From the NCBI GenBank assembly GCA_000831005.1, contig CP007152.1, positions 2,480,001-2,544,000 on the forward strand: a DNA stretch of 64,000 nt, read 5' to 3'. The stretch is from Marinobacter salarius. GTDB lineage: Bacteria; Pseudomonadota; Gammaproteobacteria; Pseudomonadales; Oleiphilaceae. Positions 9,912 to 21,783 of this stretch are shown piece after piece. The stretch's first letter is position 1. Every line of letters starts with the position of its first letter. Made by a program: the position numbers and the translations under genes. The notes under the pieces were generated by a model. The model did not search any database, had not been told where the DNA came from, and saw nothing but the letters and a program-made list of their open reading frames with translations.

Positions 9912-10668
9912 TTACATGTCTTCCGGCATGGGGCCGAACCACTTCTCGTAGATTTTCTTGTAGGTGCCGTCTTCCTTGATGGAAGCCAGGGCTTCGTTAA
10001 CGTCATCCACCCACTCACTGCCGTTTTTCAGGGCGATGCCGTACTGCTGGCCTTCGTACAGCTTGCCAACGGTTTTAACTTTGCCTTCACCACGGGTGCT
10101 GGCGAAGTAGCCAACGTTGGGCGCATCGTAGAAAACGGCGTCAACGGCGCCTGACATAAGCGCCATGTACATGTCTGAACTGCCTGGGTAGGGCGTTACG
10201 CCGTCATTTTCGTCCAGCGTTTTCATCAGGTAGTCGTAGCTGGTGCTGCCGATCTTGGTGCCGATCTTCACACCTTCGAGATCTGAAATTTCCTCGACTT
10301 TTCCATTGTCCTGGCGCACCAGGATGCGCAGGCCGGAGTCGTAATACGGATCGGAGAAATCAACGATTTCCTCACGTTCTTCGGTGATGGTGATCCCGGC
10401 AATGGCGATGTCCACGTTGCCCGTCTGCAGGGCAGATGATGCCGTTAAAGTCCATGGTGTTCAGGTCGATCTCAAAGCCGGCACGGTCTGCCACTTCGCG
10501 GATGATCTCCATGTCGAAACCGATCATCTCGCCGGTTTCCTGATCCATCATCTCGAACGGCACGAAGCTGGGGTCGGTGACGACGCGCAGGGTCTCTGCG
10601 CTGGCAGTGCCTGCGGCAACGGTAAGTGCCAGTGTTGCGCCAACCGTCTTAAGCCATTTGGTGCTCAT
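9912..10668 (-). CDS. Amino acid ABC transporter, periplasmic binding protein (one frameshift)
   Basis: This is a family 3 solute-binding protein of about 251 residues. It has a signal peptide (MSTKWLKTVGATLALTVAAGTASA) followed by ETLRVVTDPSFVPFEM. The ligand-site region DIAIAGITITEEREEIVDFSDPYY and the GTKIGSTSYDYL element are intact. The frame is broken near 10433: the upper frame runs through DFNGIICP and the lower resumes as ALQTGNVDIAIAG. One extra base explains it. It is the first gene of the operon. Confidence 0.9.
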
Positions 10669-10831
10669 ACAATCTCCTGTTTTTACTTTTGTTGCCCGTG
10701 CACCCGGTGGAGTGCTCCAGAAATGCGGGCTGATCAACCTGTTCTTTCCGGGGGCGGTTTGTGGAACTGCAACCCTTACACTTTAGACCATCAGGCGGAG
10801 AAATGCAGAAAATCAAATGGTTGGAGGGGAG

Positions 10832-10854
10832 CCCTCTCCCATGGAGGGAGAGGG
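10832..10854. other. Hairpin in the 10669-10894 gene gap
   Basis: Nine-base arms (CCCTCTCCC and GGGAGAGGG) enclose a 5-base loop. It lies downstream of metF on the minus strand and upstream of the amino acid operon. No T-run follows on the minus strand, so a role as the metF terminator is only possible. The right-hand part of this gap would hold the promoter of the transporter operon, but I see no clear -35/-10 pair. Confidence 0.45.
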
Positions 10855-10894
10855 TTTGGGGAGCGTTGGGGAGAGTTGGGGAGAGCAGCGAATC

Positions 10895-11764
10895 TTAAAA
10901 CGCAATCTTCTCCCGCTCACCAATCCCCAGGTTTTTCCAGATACTCTGGCTCGGTTCCGCCTGGTTCAGGGTATAGAAGTGAAGCCCGGGCGCCCCGGCG
11001 GCAAGCAGTTTCGCGCACATTTCGGTGACCACTTCCTCACCAAACTTGCGGATGCTGTCGCTGTCGTCGCCGTAGGCTTCCAGCTGCTTGCGGATCCAGC
11101 GGGGGATCTCCGCACCGCACATGTCCGAGAAGCGGGTCAGGTTGGAGAAGTTGACGATGGGCATAATGCCCGGCACCACCGGAATGGTAACGCCCATCTT
11201 CTCCAGACGGTCGATAAAGTAGAAGTAGCTGTCCGCGTTGAAGAAGTACTGGGTGATGGCGCTGTTGGCGCCTGCTTCAACCTTGCGGGCGAAGTTCTTC
11301 AGGTCGTCTTCCGCGGTGCGGGCCTGGGGGTGGAACTCCGGGTAGGCCGCTACTTCAATATTGAAGGTATCGCCGCTGTACTCGCGGATAAAGCTGACCA
11401 GCTCATTGGCGTACCGCAGTTCACCGGCGGCGCCCATGCCTGATGGCATGTCGCCACGCAGGGCGACGATGCGGTTGATGCCGTTGTCGCGATAGACATC
11501 CAGCAGTTCCGCAATGCTGTCGCGGGTGGCGCCCACGCAGGACAGATGCGGCGCGGTGGACACGCCCCGTTTGTGAAGGTCCAGCACCGTCTGCACGGTG
11601 CGGTCCCGGGTGGAGCCGCCGGCACCGAAGGTGACCGAGAAGAAATCCGGGTCAACCTCGGCCAGCGTATTGCGCACGCCCTGCAGCTTTTCCCAACCCT
11701 TGTCGGTCTTGGGCGGGAAAAACTCAAAGCTGAAGCGGCGTTTGAACTGTTTCTGGGTTTCCAT
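10895..11764 (-). CDS. metF: 5,10-methylenetetrahydrofolate reductase
   Basis: This is a 289-residue FAD enzyme that makes 5-methyl-THF for methionine synthesis. Family features are FSFEFFPPKTDKGWEKL at the N-terminus, SVTFGAGGSTRDRT, HLSCVGATRDSI, the FAD-binding RIVALRGDMP and VEAGANSAITQYFFN. It is third in the operon metK-ahcY-metF with only 12 bases after ahcY, so it shares the methyl-cycle control described for the SahR-type operators. It contains no frameshift. Confidence 0.96.
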   Translation of the reverse strand: METQKQFKRRFSFEFFPPKTDKGWEKLQGVRNTLAEVDPDFFSVTFGAGGSTRDRTVQTVLDLHKRGVSTAPHLSCVGATRDSIAELLDVYRDNGINRIVALRGDMPSGMGAAGELRYANELVSFIREYSGDTFNIEVAAYPEFHPQARTAEDDLKNFARKVEAGANSAITQYFFNADSYFYFIDRLEKMGVTIPVVPGIMPIVNFSNLTRFSDMCGAEIPRWIRKQLEAYGDDSDSIRKFGEEVVTEMCAKLLAAGAPGLHFYTLNQAEPSQSIWKNLGIGEREKIAF

Positions 11765-11776
11765 GCTGCTACCTGA

Positions 11777-13169
11777 TCAGTACTTGTAACTTTCCGGCTT
11801 GTACGGGCCTTCGACCGGTACGCCAATATACTTCGCCTGCTCAGGTGTCATCTTGGTGATCACGCCACCAAAGCCTTCCACCATGGCGCGGGCCACTTCC
11901 TCGTCCAGATGCTTGGGCAGAACCTGAACATAGATACCCTTTTCGCGGGCCTCTTCCGGAAGGTCGGCGAACTTGCGCTCGAACAGGTACATCTGCGCCA
12001 GCACCTGGTTGGCGAAGGAACCGTCCATGATCCGTGACGGGTGACCGGTGGCGTTACCCAGGTTCACCAGGCGGCCTTCGGACAGCAGGATCAGATGGTC
12101 GTTGGCGACCTTGTCGCGATACACCACGTGCACCTGCGGTTTGACCTCGTCCCACTCCCAGTTCTTGCGCATGTAGGCGGTGTCGATTTCGTTGTCGAAG
12201 TGGCCGATGTTACACACCACGGCGCCGCTCTTGATCGCCTTGAGCATGTTGGCATCACACACGTTCATGTTGCCGGTGGTGGTGACCAGCAGGTCGGTGT
12301 TCTGCAGCAGTGCCTTGTCCACGCCTGCTTCAGTGCCGGTGTTGACACCATCGAGGTACGGCGACACCACTTCGAAACCGTCCATGCAGGCCTGCATGGC
12401 GCAGATCGGGTCGGCTTCGGTAACCTTCACGATCATGCCTTCCTGACGCAGGGACGCAGCAGAACCCTTGCCCACATCGCCGTAGCCGATGACCAGCGCT
12501 TTCTTGCCGGCCAGCAGGTGTCGGTGGCGCGCTTGATGGCGTCGTTCAGGCTGTGGCGGCAGCCGTACTTGTTGTCGTTCTTGGACTTGGTCACTGCGTC
12601 GTTGACGTTGATGGCCGGCACTTTCAACTTGCCGTCCCGCAGCATTTCCTGCAGGCGGTGTACACCGGTGGTGGTTTCCTCGGTGACACCGTGGCAGTTA
12701 GCCAGAATCTCCGGATACTTTTCATGGAGCAGGGCCGTCAGGTCGCCGCCGTCGTCCAGAATCATGTTGGGTTCCCAGCCCTCTACGTCGGCGCCAACGG
12801 TGCGTTCGAGGCACCAGTCGTATTCTTCGTCGGTCTCACCTTTCCAGGCGAAAACAGGGACACCACTCTCGGCAATCGCGGCGGCTGCCTGATCCTGGGT
12901 CGAGAAGATGTTGCACGATGACCAGCGCACTGTGGCGCCCAGTTCAACCAGTGTTTCGATCAGCACGGCGGTCTGGATGGTCATGTGAATGCAGCCCATG
13001 ATGTTGGCGCCTTTCAGCGGCTGCTCGGTTTTGTACTTTTCACGCAGAGCCATCAGTGCAGGCATTTCGCCTTCGGCGATGTTGATTTCCTTACGGCCCC
13101 AGCCCGCGAGAGAGATATCGCGAACTTTGTAATCATCGAATTGCTTCAGTTTTTCTGCCGGAGTGTCAT
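11777..13169 (-). CDS. ahcY: Adenosylhomocysteinase (two frameshifts)
   Basis: This enzyme cleaves S-adenosylhomocysteine to adenosine and homocysteine, using bound NAD. The corrected product is about 464 residues. The N-terminal part reads [20 protein letters not shown], with [20 protein letters not shown] in the middle. The C-terminal NAD domain carries [19 protein letters not shown] and ends KPESYKY. Frame breaks lie near 12520 (ATDT then [14 protein letters not shown] in the next frame) and just after the ATG at 13169, where one base is missing before [12 protein letters not shown]. Two restored bases give a whole number of codons. It lies between metK (57-base spacer) and metF. Confidence 0.93.
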
Positions 13170-13226
13170 GGTGTTCTCCCGTCGTATAAATAGTGGTGAT
13201 GGCCGTGTGTACGACCAGTCTTCAAA

Positions 13227-14415
13227 TCAAATACCAGAGGCATCCTTCAACAGGTCAGCCCGATCTGTCTTCTCCCATGGGAAGGCAGTAAACGTCTTGC
13301 CGCCAACCGTCATCTCAACCGGCTCGCGACCAAAGTGGCCGTAGGCCGCGGTGGCCCGATACATCGGGTGCAGCAGGTCCAGCATGTTGGTGATTGCATA
13401 CGGGCGCAGGTCGAAGTGCTCGCGGACCAGCTTGATGATCTTGTCGTCGCTGATCTTCCGGTGCCGAAGGTATTCAGGGAGATGGACGTTGGCTGCGCCA
13501 CGCCGATGGCGTAGGACACTTGGATCTCGCATTTCTCAGCCAGGCCAGCAGCGACAATATTCTTGGCGACGTAACGGCCGGCATAGGCCGCGGAACGGTC
13601 GACCTTGGACGGGTCCTTGCCGGAGAAGGCGCCGCCGCCGTGACGGGCCATGCCGCCGTAGGTGTCGACGATGATCTTGCGACCGGTCAGGCCGCAGTCG
13701 CCCACAGGGCCGCCGATCACGAACTTGCCAGTCGGGTTGATGTGGAACTGGGTATCCTTGTGCAGCAACTCCGCCGGCAGAGCGTGCTTGACGATCAGTT
13801 CCATGACGGCTTCTTTCAGATCTGCCTGGGACACGTCTTCGTCGTGCTGGGTGGACAGAACAATGGCGTCGATGCCGGTGACCTTGCCGTTTTCATAGCG
13901 GCAGGTGACCTGGCTTTTCGCATCGGGGCGCAGCCATGGCAGCAAGCCGCTCTTGCGGGCTTCTGCCTGGCGTTGTACCAGACGGTGAGAGAAAGTGATT
14001 GGGGCCGGCATCAGCACGTCGGTTTCGTTGCTGGCGTAGCCGAACATCAGGCCCTGGTCGCCGGCGCCTGGTCTTCCGGCTTCTGGCGGTCAACACCCTG
14101 GGCGATGTCCACGGACTGCTTGCCGATGATGTTGATAATGCCGCAGGTGTCACCGTCGTAGCCCACGGTAGAGGAGGTGTAGCCGATGTCCTTGATCACG
14201 CCGCGCACCAGGTCTTCCAGATCCACCCAGGCGCTGGTGGTGATTTCCCCACCGACGATAGCGACCCCGGTCTTTACCATGGTTTCGCACGCAACCCGGG
14301 CATGGGGGTCGTCAACCAGAATGGCGTCGAGGACGGCATCGGAAATCTGGTCAGCCAATTTATCAGGGTGGCCTTCAGAGACCGATTCGGAGGTAAAGAC
14401 GCTGTAGTCAGACAT
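13227..14415 (-). CDS. metK: S-adenosylmethionine synthetase (two frameshifts)
   Basis: This enzyme makes SAM from methionine and ATP. The corrected length is 396 residues. Visible signatures are [50 protein letters not shown] and the C-terminal [16 protein letters not shown]. Frame breaks lie near 14072 (in the GAGDQG loop) and near 13460 (after LNTFGTG); each is explained by one missing base. The start at 14415 follows GAGGAG. metK is essential, so the breaks are almost certainly sequence errors. It heads the methyl-cycle operon and faces the SahR-type operator at 14526-14549. Confidence 0.95.
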
Positions 14416-14525
14416 AGGGTTGCTCCTCTGTGAGCGTTGCAAATTCGGGCCGGCAATGGATTTTTGAGTGGGGCCGGCAGTTTTGATGTTGGTATCGTAA
14501 ATCAGTTTTCAGAGTCTGCATATTT

Positions 14526-14549
14526 CTATATCAAAAAAAGTTGATACAG
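14526..14549. promoter_or_regulatory. SahR-type operator upstream of metK
   Basis: The imperfect inverted repeat CTATATCAA-N6-TTGATACAG has 8 of 9 matching positions. It shares half-sites and spacer length with the perfect palindrome at 15603-15630. It lies between the regulator gene and metK, about 110 bases before the metK start. Because both sites flank the ArsR-type regulator, they are its most likely binding sites. This is inferred from the sequence alone. Confidence 0.65.
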
Positions 14550-14562
14550 TTTTATTTCTGTC

Positions 14563-15564
14563 CTATGTGGACTCTGCGGTTTTCCAGAATTCTCTCACCT
14601 GCACCTGGAAGCCGTTTCTCAGCCCGATGAACAGCGACTCACCAGCAACCAGGCCTGCATCGGTGGCCCAACTGGTAAGCTCTTCCGGTTCAAAGCCCAG
14701 CCACAGATCGCCGCAGGCTTCCTTCGCCCAATCCTGGTCATGGCTGCACAGATCGCTGACGAACAGGCAACCTCCGGTGTTCATCAATGCCGAGGCATCG
14801 AGAAAAATGTCCGCGGGGCTGGGTACGTGGTGCAGGACCATGTTGGCCACCACCAGATCAAAATCGTCACCACGAGCCAAAAGGTTGTCGGTGACACCTT
14901 CAATCAGATCGACATTGTTCAGACGTTCTTCGATGCAGGTACGGGTGGCCTTGGCCAGCATGTCGCGGGAGTTATCCAGTGCCACCACGTGCCTGCAGAT
15001 CTTCGAGAGCACTGGCAGGAATGCACCTTCACCGGGACCGATTTCCAGGGCCGTTTTCCAGTCATGACGCTCGGAACGATTACGAATCAGGTTCGCCACC
15101 GGTTCGGCGTAGAGGTCAAACGCGGCAATGAGTTCCTGTTGCTCCCGGAATTTTTCGGCGTAACGGGAGAAGAAGGCCTGGGACTGGTCCGCGCGCTGAT
15201 TGCGGATGGCTTCGATCTTTTCCTGCAGATGCTCCGGCAGCGGAATACGGTCCACGCTCTGGAAAACCTGGCGGATGGTCTGGTCCGTCAGCTTGTCGCT
15301 TTCGAGGTTCAGGGGGCGCCGGTAGAAAATGGCGTTGCCTTCCCGCTGGGGTTCCAGCAGTCCTGCCTTGTGCATCACCTTCAAATGATGACTCATGCCC
15401 GACTGGCGCATCTCGAAGAGCTGGCTCAGCTCCAGTACACCGAAGGTGTCCCGACGCAACACCCGCAGAATCTCCAGGCGTAACGGGTCACCGCTCGCTT
15501 TGAAGATCGGTGCCAGGGCGTCCACGGAGGACAGGTCAGTTGCAGGTGTGGTCATGGATGTCAT
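14563..15564 (-). CDS. sahR: ArsR-family regulator fused to SAM-dependent methyltransferase (SahR type)
   Basis: This 333-residue protein has an N-terminal ArsR winged-helix domain (SGDPLRLEILRVLRR, FEMRQSGMSHHLKVMHKAGLL; residues about 15-100). A class I methyltransferase domain follows (LEIGPGEGAFLPVLSKI near residue 185, VVANMVLHHVPSP). No metal-binding cysteine pair is seen, so it is not an arsenite sensor. Regulators of this layout beside ahcY/metK are known as SahR and respond to SAH or SAM. It is upstream of metK in the same direction and divergent from tkt. It is probably autoregulated through the palindrome at 15603-15630. A later start at 15555 is possible. Confidence 0.83.
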   Translation of the reverse strand: MTSMTTPATDLSSVDALAPIFKASGDPLRLEILRVLRRDTFGVLELSQLFEMRQSGMSHHLKVMHKAGLLEPQREGNAIFYRRPLNLESDKLTDQTIRQVFQSVDRIPLPEHLQEKIEAIRNQRADQSQAFFSRYAEKFREQQELIAAFDLYAEPVANLIRNRSERHDWKTALEIGPGEGAFLPVLSKICRHVVALDNSRDMLAKATRTCIEERLNNVDLIEGVTDNLLARGDDFDLVVANMVLHHVPSPADIFLDASALMNTGGCLFVSDLCSHDQDWAKEACGDLWLGFEPEELTSWATDAGLVAGESLFIGLRNGFQVQVREFWKTAEST

Positions 15565-15602
15565 GGGAAAGAAGTGTAGGCATGTCTTTCCGGGCAATCA
15601 AC

Positions 15603-15630
15603 ATCTATATCAAAATAAATTGATATAGAT
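15603..15630. promoter_or_regulatory. Perfect palindromic operator upstream of sahR
   Basis: The 11-base arms ATCTATATCAA and TTGATATAGAT are separated by 6 bases and match perfectly. The site starts 39 bases upstream of the sahR start and lies 180 bases before tkt. The A+T-rich symmetric form suits an ArsR-family dimer. The core repeats at 14526-14549 before metK, which suggests autoregulation and control of metK-ahcY-metF. Whether tkt is affected is unclear. Confidence 0.75.
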
Positions 15631-15809
15631 TTAGATCTGTTTGAAAAATCAGATAAAATTTCTGTGCAAAAATTCCGGCGTTGAAAACATCCGTAAAACT
15701 TCCATAAAAAGAGTGTCGCCGATTTGCCCCGGTGGTCACTAATCGGCGAAAATACGCGCCTTCTTTTTAACCGTTCACCTTTTGCCGACCAAAAACTGGA
15801 GAAACGTCA

Positions 15810-17808
<1,999 letters not shown>

Positions 17809-17809
<1 letters not shown>

Positions 17810-18837
17810 TGAGCACCGCTGCACCGTATCGCATCGCCATCAATGGATACGGCCGTATCGGCCAGTGCGTCTTGCGTGCACTCTACGAGAATCGTTTTCG
17901 CGATCACCTTCAGGTGGTCGCGATTAACGAGCTGGCGGACATCGATACCATTGCCCATCTCACCCGCTACGATTCCACCCATGGTCGATTCCAGGGTGAG
18001 ATAAACGTTGAGGGCGATTCCCTGCTGGTAAACGGGGACCGTATTCGCGTCGTCCGTTGCGCCGAAGCATCGGAGCTGCCCTGGGACGAGCTGGGCATTG
18101 ATCTGGTGCTGGAGTGCTCCGGTGCTTTCACCGACCGTGCGACGGCCGAGCAACACCTGAAGGCTGGTGCTGAACGCCTGCTGTTCTCACAACCGGCGGA
18201 ATCCGATGTGGATCGCACCATTGTTTATGGCGTGAATCAGGACCAACTGGCCGAGTCCGATCGTATCGTGGCTGCTGCCTCCTGCACCACCAATTGCCTG
18301 GTACCGGTTATCCAGGTACTTGATGACGCATTGGGAGTGAAGCACGGCACCACGACCACCATCCACGCGGCCATGAATGACCAGCCGGTGATCGACGCCT
18401 ACCACCATCAGGACCTGCGCCGAACCCGCAGCGCCCTGCACAATATTGTTCCGGTCGACACAGGTCTTGCGAAGGGCATTGAGCGCTTGCTGCCTCACAT
18501 GGAAGGCAGGTTCAGCTCGGTGGCCATGCGGGTGCCCACCATGAACGTGTCGGCCATCGACATGGTGGTGAATGTCAGGGAAAACACCTCGGTGGAGGCG
18601 GTGAACAACTTACTAAAAAACGCCGCCCACGGCCCGCTGAAACACATTCTGGGCTACACCGATGAGCTTCTGGCCAGCTCCGATTTTAATCACGACGCCC
18701 ACTCCGGCATCGTCGACGGAGGCCAGACGCGCGTAACCGGTGGCACCATGGTGAAGGTGCTGTGCTGGTTTGATAACGAGTGGGGGTTCGCAAATCGGAT
18801 GCTGGACGTCAGCAAACACTGGCTCTCCAGCCACTGA
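17809..18837 (+). CDS. epd: D-erythrose-4-phosphate dehydrogenase / GAPDH family
   Basis: This 342-residue NAD enzyme is closest to Epd, which oxidises erythrose-4-phosphate to 4-phosphoerythronate for pyridoxal phosphate synthesis. Evidence is the N-terminal INGYGRIGQCVLRALYE, the catalytic Cys near residue 159 in ASCTTNCLVPVIQVLDD, and the Epd-style HAAMNDQPVIDAYHHQDLRR. It sits between tkt and pgk, the classic epd position. A role as general GAPDH cannot be excluded. Its ATG overlaps the tkt stop, indicating translational coupling. Confidence 0.92.
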
Positions 18838-18866
18838 CACATTTTTTGATCAGGGGATGAACAACG

Positions 18867-20026
18867 ATGACTATCAAGAGAATGACCGATCTGGACCTCG
18901 CCGGTAAGCGGGTACTGATTCGTGAAGACCTCAACGTACCGGTAAAAAATGGCGAAGTGTCCAGCGACGCCGCATCCGTGCCTCGCTGCCGACGATTAAG
19001 GCGGCAAAGGACGCAGGCGCAAAGGTCATGCTGATGTCCCATCTCGGCCGCCCGGAAGAAGGCGTTTACGACGAAGCCTCCTCCATGAAACCGGTGGCCG
19101 ACCACCTCAGCAAGGTACTGGGTCAGGAAGTTCGCCTGATCACCGATTACCTCGAGGGCGTTGATGTAGCCGACGGCGAAGTCGTCCTTTTCGAAAACGT
19201 CCGTTTCAACAAGGGCGAGAAAAAAGACGACGAAGAGCTTTCCAAAAAGTACGCTGCGTTGTGTGATGTCTACGTGATGGACGCCTTCGGCACCGCCCAC
19301 CGCGCCCAGGCCTCTACCCATGGCGTTGCCCGCTTCGCCCCGGAAGCCTGCGCTGGCCCGCTGCTGGCCGCAGAGCTGGAAGCCCTCGGCAAAGCCCTGG
19401 ATAACCCGGCCAAGCCCGTGGTTGCGATTGTCGGCGGCTCCAAAGTATCCACCAAACTGGACGTGCTCAACGCCCTGGAAAAAGTCTGCGACTCCATCAT
19501 CGTCGGTGGCGGCATCGCCAACACCTTCCTGGCAGCCGCTGGCCATCCGGTCGGCAAATCCCTGTGTGAACACGACCTGATCGACACGGCCCGCGAAATC
19601 GCCTCCCGCGTTGAAATTCCGCTGCCTGTAGATGTAGTTGTCGCCAGCGAATTCGCTGAAACTGCGAAAGCCACCACTAAAAAAATTGACGACGTGACCG
19701 AAGACGACATGATTCTGGACGTCGGTCCCGAAACCGCCTCCAAATTCGCCGGCTTGCTGAAGTCCTCCAAGACCATTCTTTGGAACGGCCCGGTCGGCGT
19801 CTTCGAATTCGACCAGTTCAGCAACGGCACCCAATCCCTGGCGAAAGCCATCGCCGAAAGCGACGCTTTCTCCCTGGCTGGCGGCGGTGATACCGTTGCT
19901 GCCGTTGACAAGTACGGTGTGAGTGACAAAATCTCGTACATTTCCACCGGTGGCGGTGCTTTCCTGGAATTTGTGGAAGGAAAGACGTTACCAGCTGTCG
20001 CAGTTCTTGAAGAGCGCGGCGCATAG
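18867..20026 (+). CDS. pgk: Phosphoglycerate kinase (one frameshift)
   Basis: This is the glycolytic and gluconeogenic kinase, 386 residues when corrected. Features are [77 protein letters not shown] and the nucleotide loop [13 protein letters not shown]. The frame breaks near 18972, where one base is missing before [16 protein letters not shown]. The start at 18867 follows AGGGGA. It lies 29 bases after epd and is followed by a large palindrome. Confidence 0.96.
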
Positions 20027-20044
20027 CAAAAGTTTGAATCGCAA

Positions 20045-20148
20045 GGAGGGCCGAGACGCTCTTCCGGGACCGTAAAAAACAGGGATGTTTTTTACGAGCC
20101 TACAGGGACGTATTCTCGGCGTGTCCCGGAAGAGCGTCTCGGCCCTCC
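20045..20148. repeat. Nested palindrome between pgk and fba, terminator-like
   Basis: Perfect 26-base outer arms (20045-20070 and 20123-20148) enclose an inner 10-base hairpin, CGTAAAAAAC / GTTTTTTACG at 20071-20096, whose right arm holds six T residues. The inner hairpin can act as an intrinsic terminator on either strand. The whole element looks like a dispersed extragenic palindrome, related in style to those at 5391 and 21343. It separates pgk from fba, so fba probably has its own promoter in 20149-20214. Confidence 0.8.
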
Positions 20149-20214
20149 GCAGCAGACTCCAAACTAGGTAAGTCTGCCAAAGACATTGTTTAATAAACCA
20201 AGGAGACAACCCCA

Positions 20215-21279
20215 ATGGCCCTGATATCGATGCGGCAACTGCTGGACCACGCCGCCGAGCATGGTTACGGTGTGCCGGCGTACAACGTGAACAACCTTGA
20301 GCAGATGCGCGCGATCATGGAGGCGGCCGACAAGACCGACTCTCCGGTGATTGTTCAGGCCTCTGCCGGCGCCCGCAAATACGCCGGCGCCCCCTTCCTG
20401 CGTCACCTGATTCTGGCGGCCATTGAGGAGTTTCCCCATATTCCGGTGGTTATGCACCAGGATCACGGCACCAGCCCGTCCGTATGCCAGCGCTCCATTC
20501 AGTTAGGCTTCAGCTCCGTAATGATGGACGGCTCCCTGGGTGAAGACGGTAAGACTCCTACCGACTACGAATACAACGTCGACGTCACCCGCCGCACTGT
20601 GGAAATGGCCCACGCCTGTGGCGTCTCTGTAGAAGGCGAACTGGGATGCCTGGGCTCACTGGAAACCGGGCAGGCCGGCGAAGAAGACGGTATTGGCGCA
20701 GAGGGCACCCTGGACCACAGCCAGATGCTGACCGACCCGGAAGAAGCGGCGGATTTCGTCAAGAAAACCCACGTGGATGCCCTGGCCATTGCCATCGGTA
20801 CCAGCCACGGCGCCTACAAGTTTACCCGTCCGCCGACCGGTGACATCCTGGCCATCGACCAGATCAAAGCCATCCACGCCCGCATCCCGGACACACATCT
20901 GGTCATGCACGGTTCCAGCTCCGTGCCTCAGGAGTGGCTGAAAATCATCAACGAATACGGCGGCGAAATTCCGGAAACCTACGGTGTGCCGGTTGAGGAA
21001 ATCGTTGAAGGCATCAAGCACGGTGTTCGCAAGGTCAACATCGACACCGACCTGCGCCTGGCCAGCACCGGCGCAACCCGTCGCTTCCTGGCCCAGAACC
21101 CGGCCGAATTTGACCCGCGTAAATTCCTGAAGGAAACCATGAAGGCGATGACCGAAGTCTGCGTCGCCCGCTACGAAGCCTTCGGCACCGCGGGCAACGC
21201 CAGCAAGATCAAACCGGTTAACCTTGAACGCATGTTCGAGCGGTATGCTTCTGGTGAGCTGGATCCCAAGGTTCGATAA
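20215..21279 (+). CDS. fba: Fructose-bisphosphate aldolase, class II
   Basis: This is a zinc-dependent aldolase of 354 residues, of the longer class II subtype also used in Calvin-cycle organisms (Cbb-type). Seen are the N-terminus [20 protein letters not shown], the zinc-binding [27 protein letters not shown], the second zinc region [23 protein letters not shown] and [12 protein letters not shown]. The preceding AAGGAGA gives a strong ribosome site. Together with tkt, epd and pgk it makes a central carbon block serving gluconeogenesis and pentose phosphates. Confidence 0.96.
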   Translation: MALISMRQLLDHAAEHGYGVPAYNVNNLEQMRAIMEAADKTDSPVIVQASAGARKYAGAPFLRHLILAAIEEFPHIPVVMHQDHGTSPSVCQRSIQLGFSSVMMDGSLGEDGKTPTDYEYNVDVTRRTVEMAHACGVSVEGELGCLGSLETGQAGEEDGIGAEGTLDHSQMLTDPEEAADFVKKTHVDALAIAIGTSHGAYKFTRPPTGDILAIDQIKAIHARIPDTHLVMHGSSSVPQEWLKIINEYGGEIPETYGVPVEEIVEGIKHGVRKVNIDTDLRLASTGATRRFLAQNPAEFDPRKFLKETMKAMTEVCVARYEAFGTAGNASKIKPVNLERMFERYASGELDPKVR

Positions 21280-21342
21280 GCTTTGGAGTTTGCCCCTCCT
21301 TTGTAGCCTGCTGGCCTGGCGGGCTTGCACTGGTGGGAGGGA

Positions 21343-21419
21343 CTGCTCAGAAAACGCCCGTAAATACGTCCATGTAGGGCTTGGTCGCGCCATCCCTGGC
21401 GCTCCACATTTCTGAGCAG
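21343..21419. repeat. Long extragenic palindrome, copy 2
   Basis: Perfect 11-base arms CTGCTCAGAAA and TTTCTGAGCAG flank a loop containing TCCATGTAGGGCTTGG and CGCCATCCCTGGCG. The loop resembles that of the palindrome at 5391-5497, which has the matching TCCATGTGGCGCTTGGG stretch. Its right arm abuts the truncated gene that follows, so the element may mark the break that removed that gene's start. Confidence 0.7.
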
Positions 21420-21685
21420 CAAAGAAGCGTATCGCAAAGCAGGTCAAGAAGGGCTTTCATGGCTATCCGTTGGTTTCGCTGGAATACTTTGGTAAAGCGC
21501 CGGATTCAGCCACCGAGGTCGTTGTTTCATTTACTGAGGAAGAGGGCGCCGATCCCCAGAAGCAAACGTTTGTAAGCGGCGGTGATGCCCGGGAAGATGA
21601 AACAATCCAATCCACCCTCGTGAAAATTATTGAGCGGGCGGATGCCAAGACGGTGACCGAGATCGAGGGCATTTCCACTCTATAA
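21416..21685 (+). pseudogene. 5'-truncated conserved small protein (KGFHGYP family)
   Basis: The frame opens directly after a TGA inside the right arm of the palindrome. It reads AAKKRIAKQVKKGFHGYPLV and then SLEYFGKAPDSATEVVVSFT, ending TEIEGISTL. I recognise the KGFHGYP...V.F..EEGA... pattern as a widespread uncharacterised protein whose N-terminus normally precedes this point. No ATG or GTG start exists in frame; the first candidate is TTG at 21470, after the conserved motif. It is therefore probably a remnant, although a missing base near 21413 would also produce this picture. Confidence 0.5.
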
Positions 21686-21783
21686 TTAAAACAGACGTGT
21701 TAGCGCCATGATGACTTGTTCATGCAAGCACAGAGCCCCTCAGAGGTAATCTTGGCGAATAAGCATCTTTTGGAAAGAGTTAC

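Noticed and set aside
12041..12892. Long open frames on the strand opposite ahcY and other G+C-rich genes
   Set aside because: They mirror the codon pattern of the real genes, lack ribosome sites and have no family features. They are shadow frames.
14415..14450. AACGCTCA close to the metK start, like the 3' part of an SAH riboswitch
   Set aside because: The required upstream half (a GAGGRGCGYUGC-type segment and its pairing partners) is absent from the metK leader. Only the short motif matches, so chance is the better explanation.
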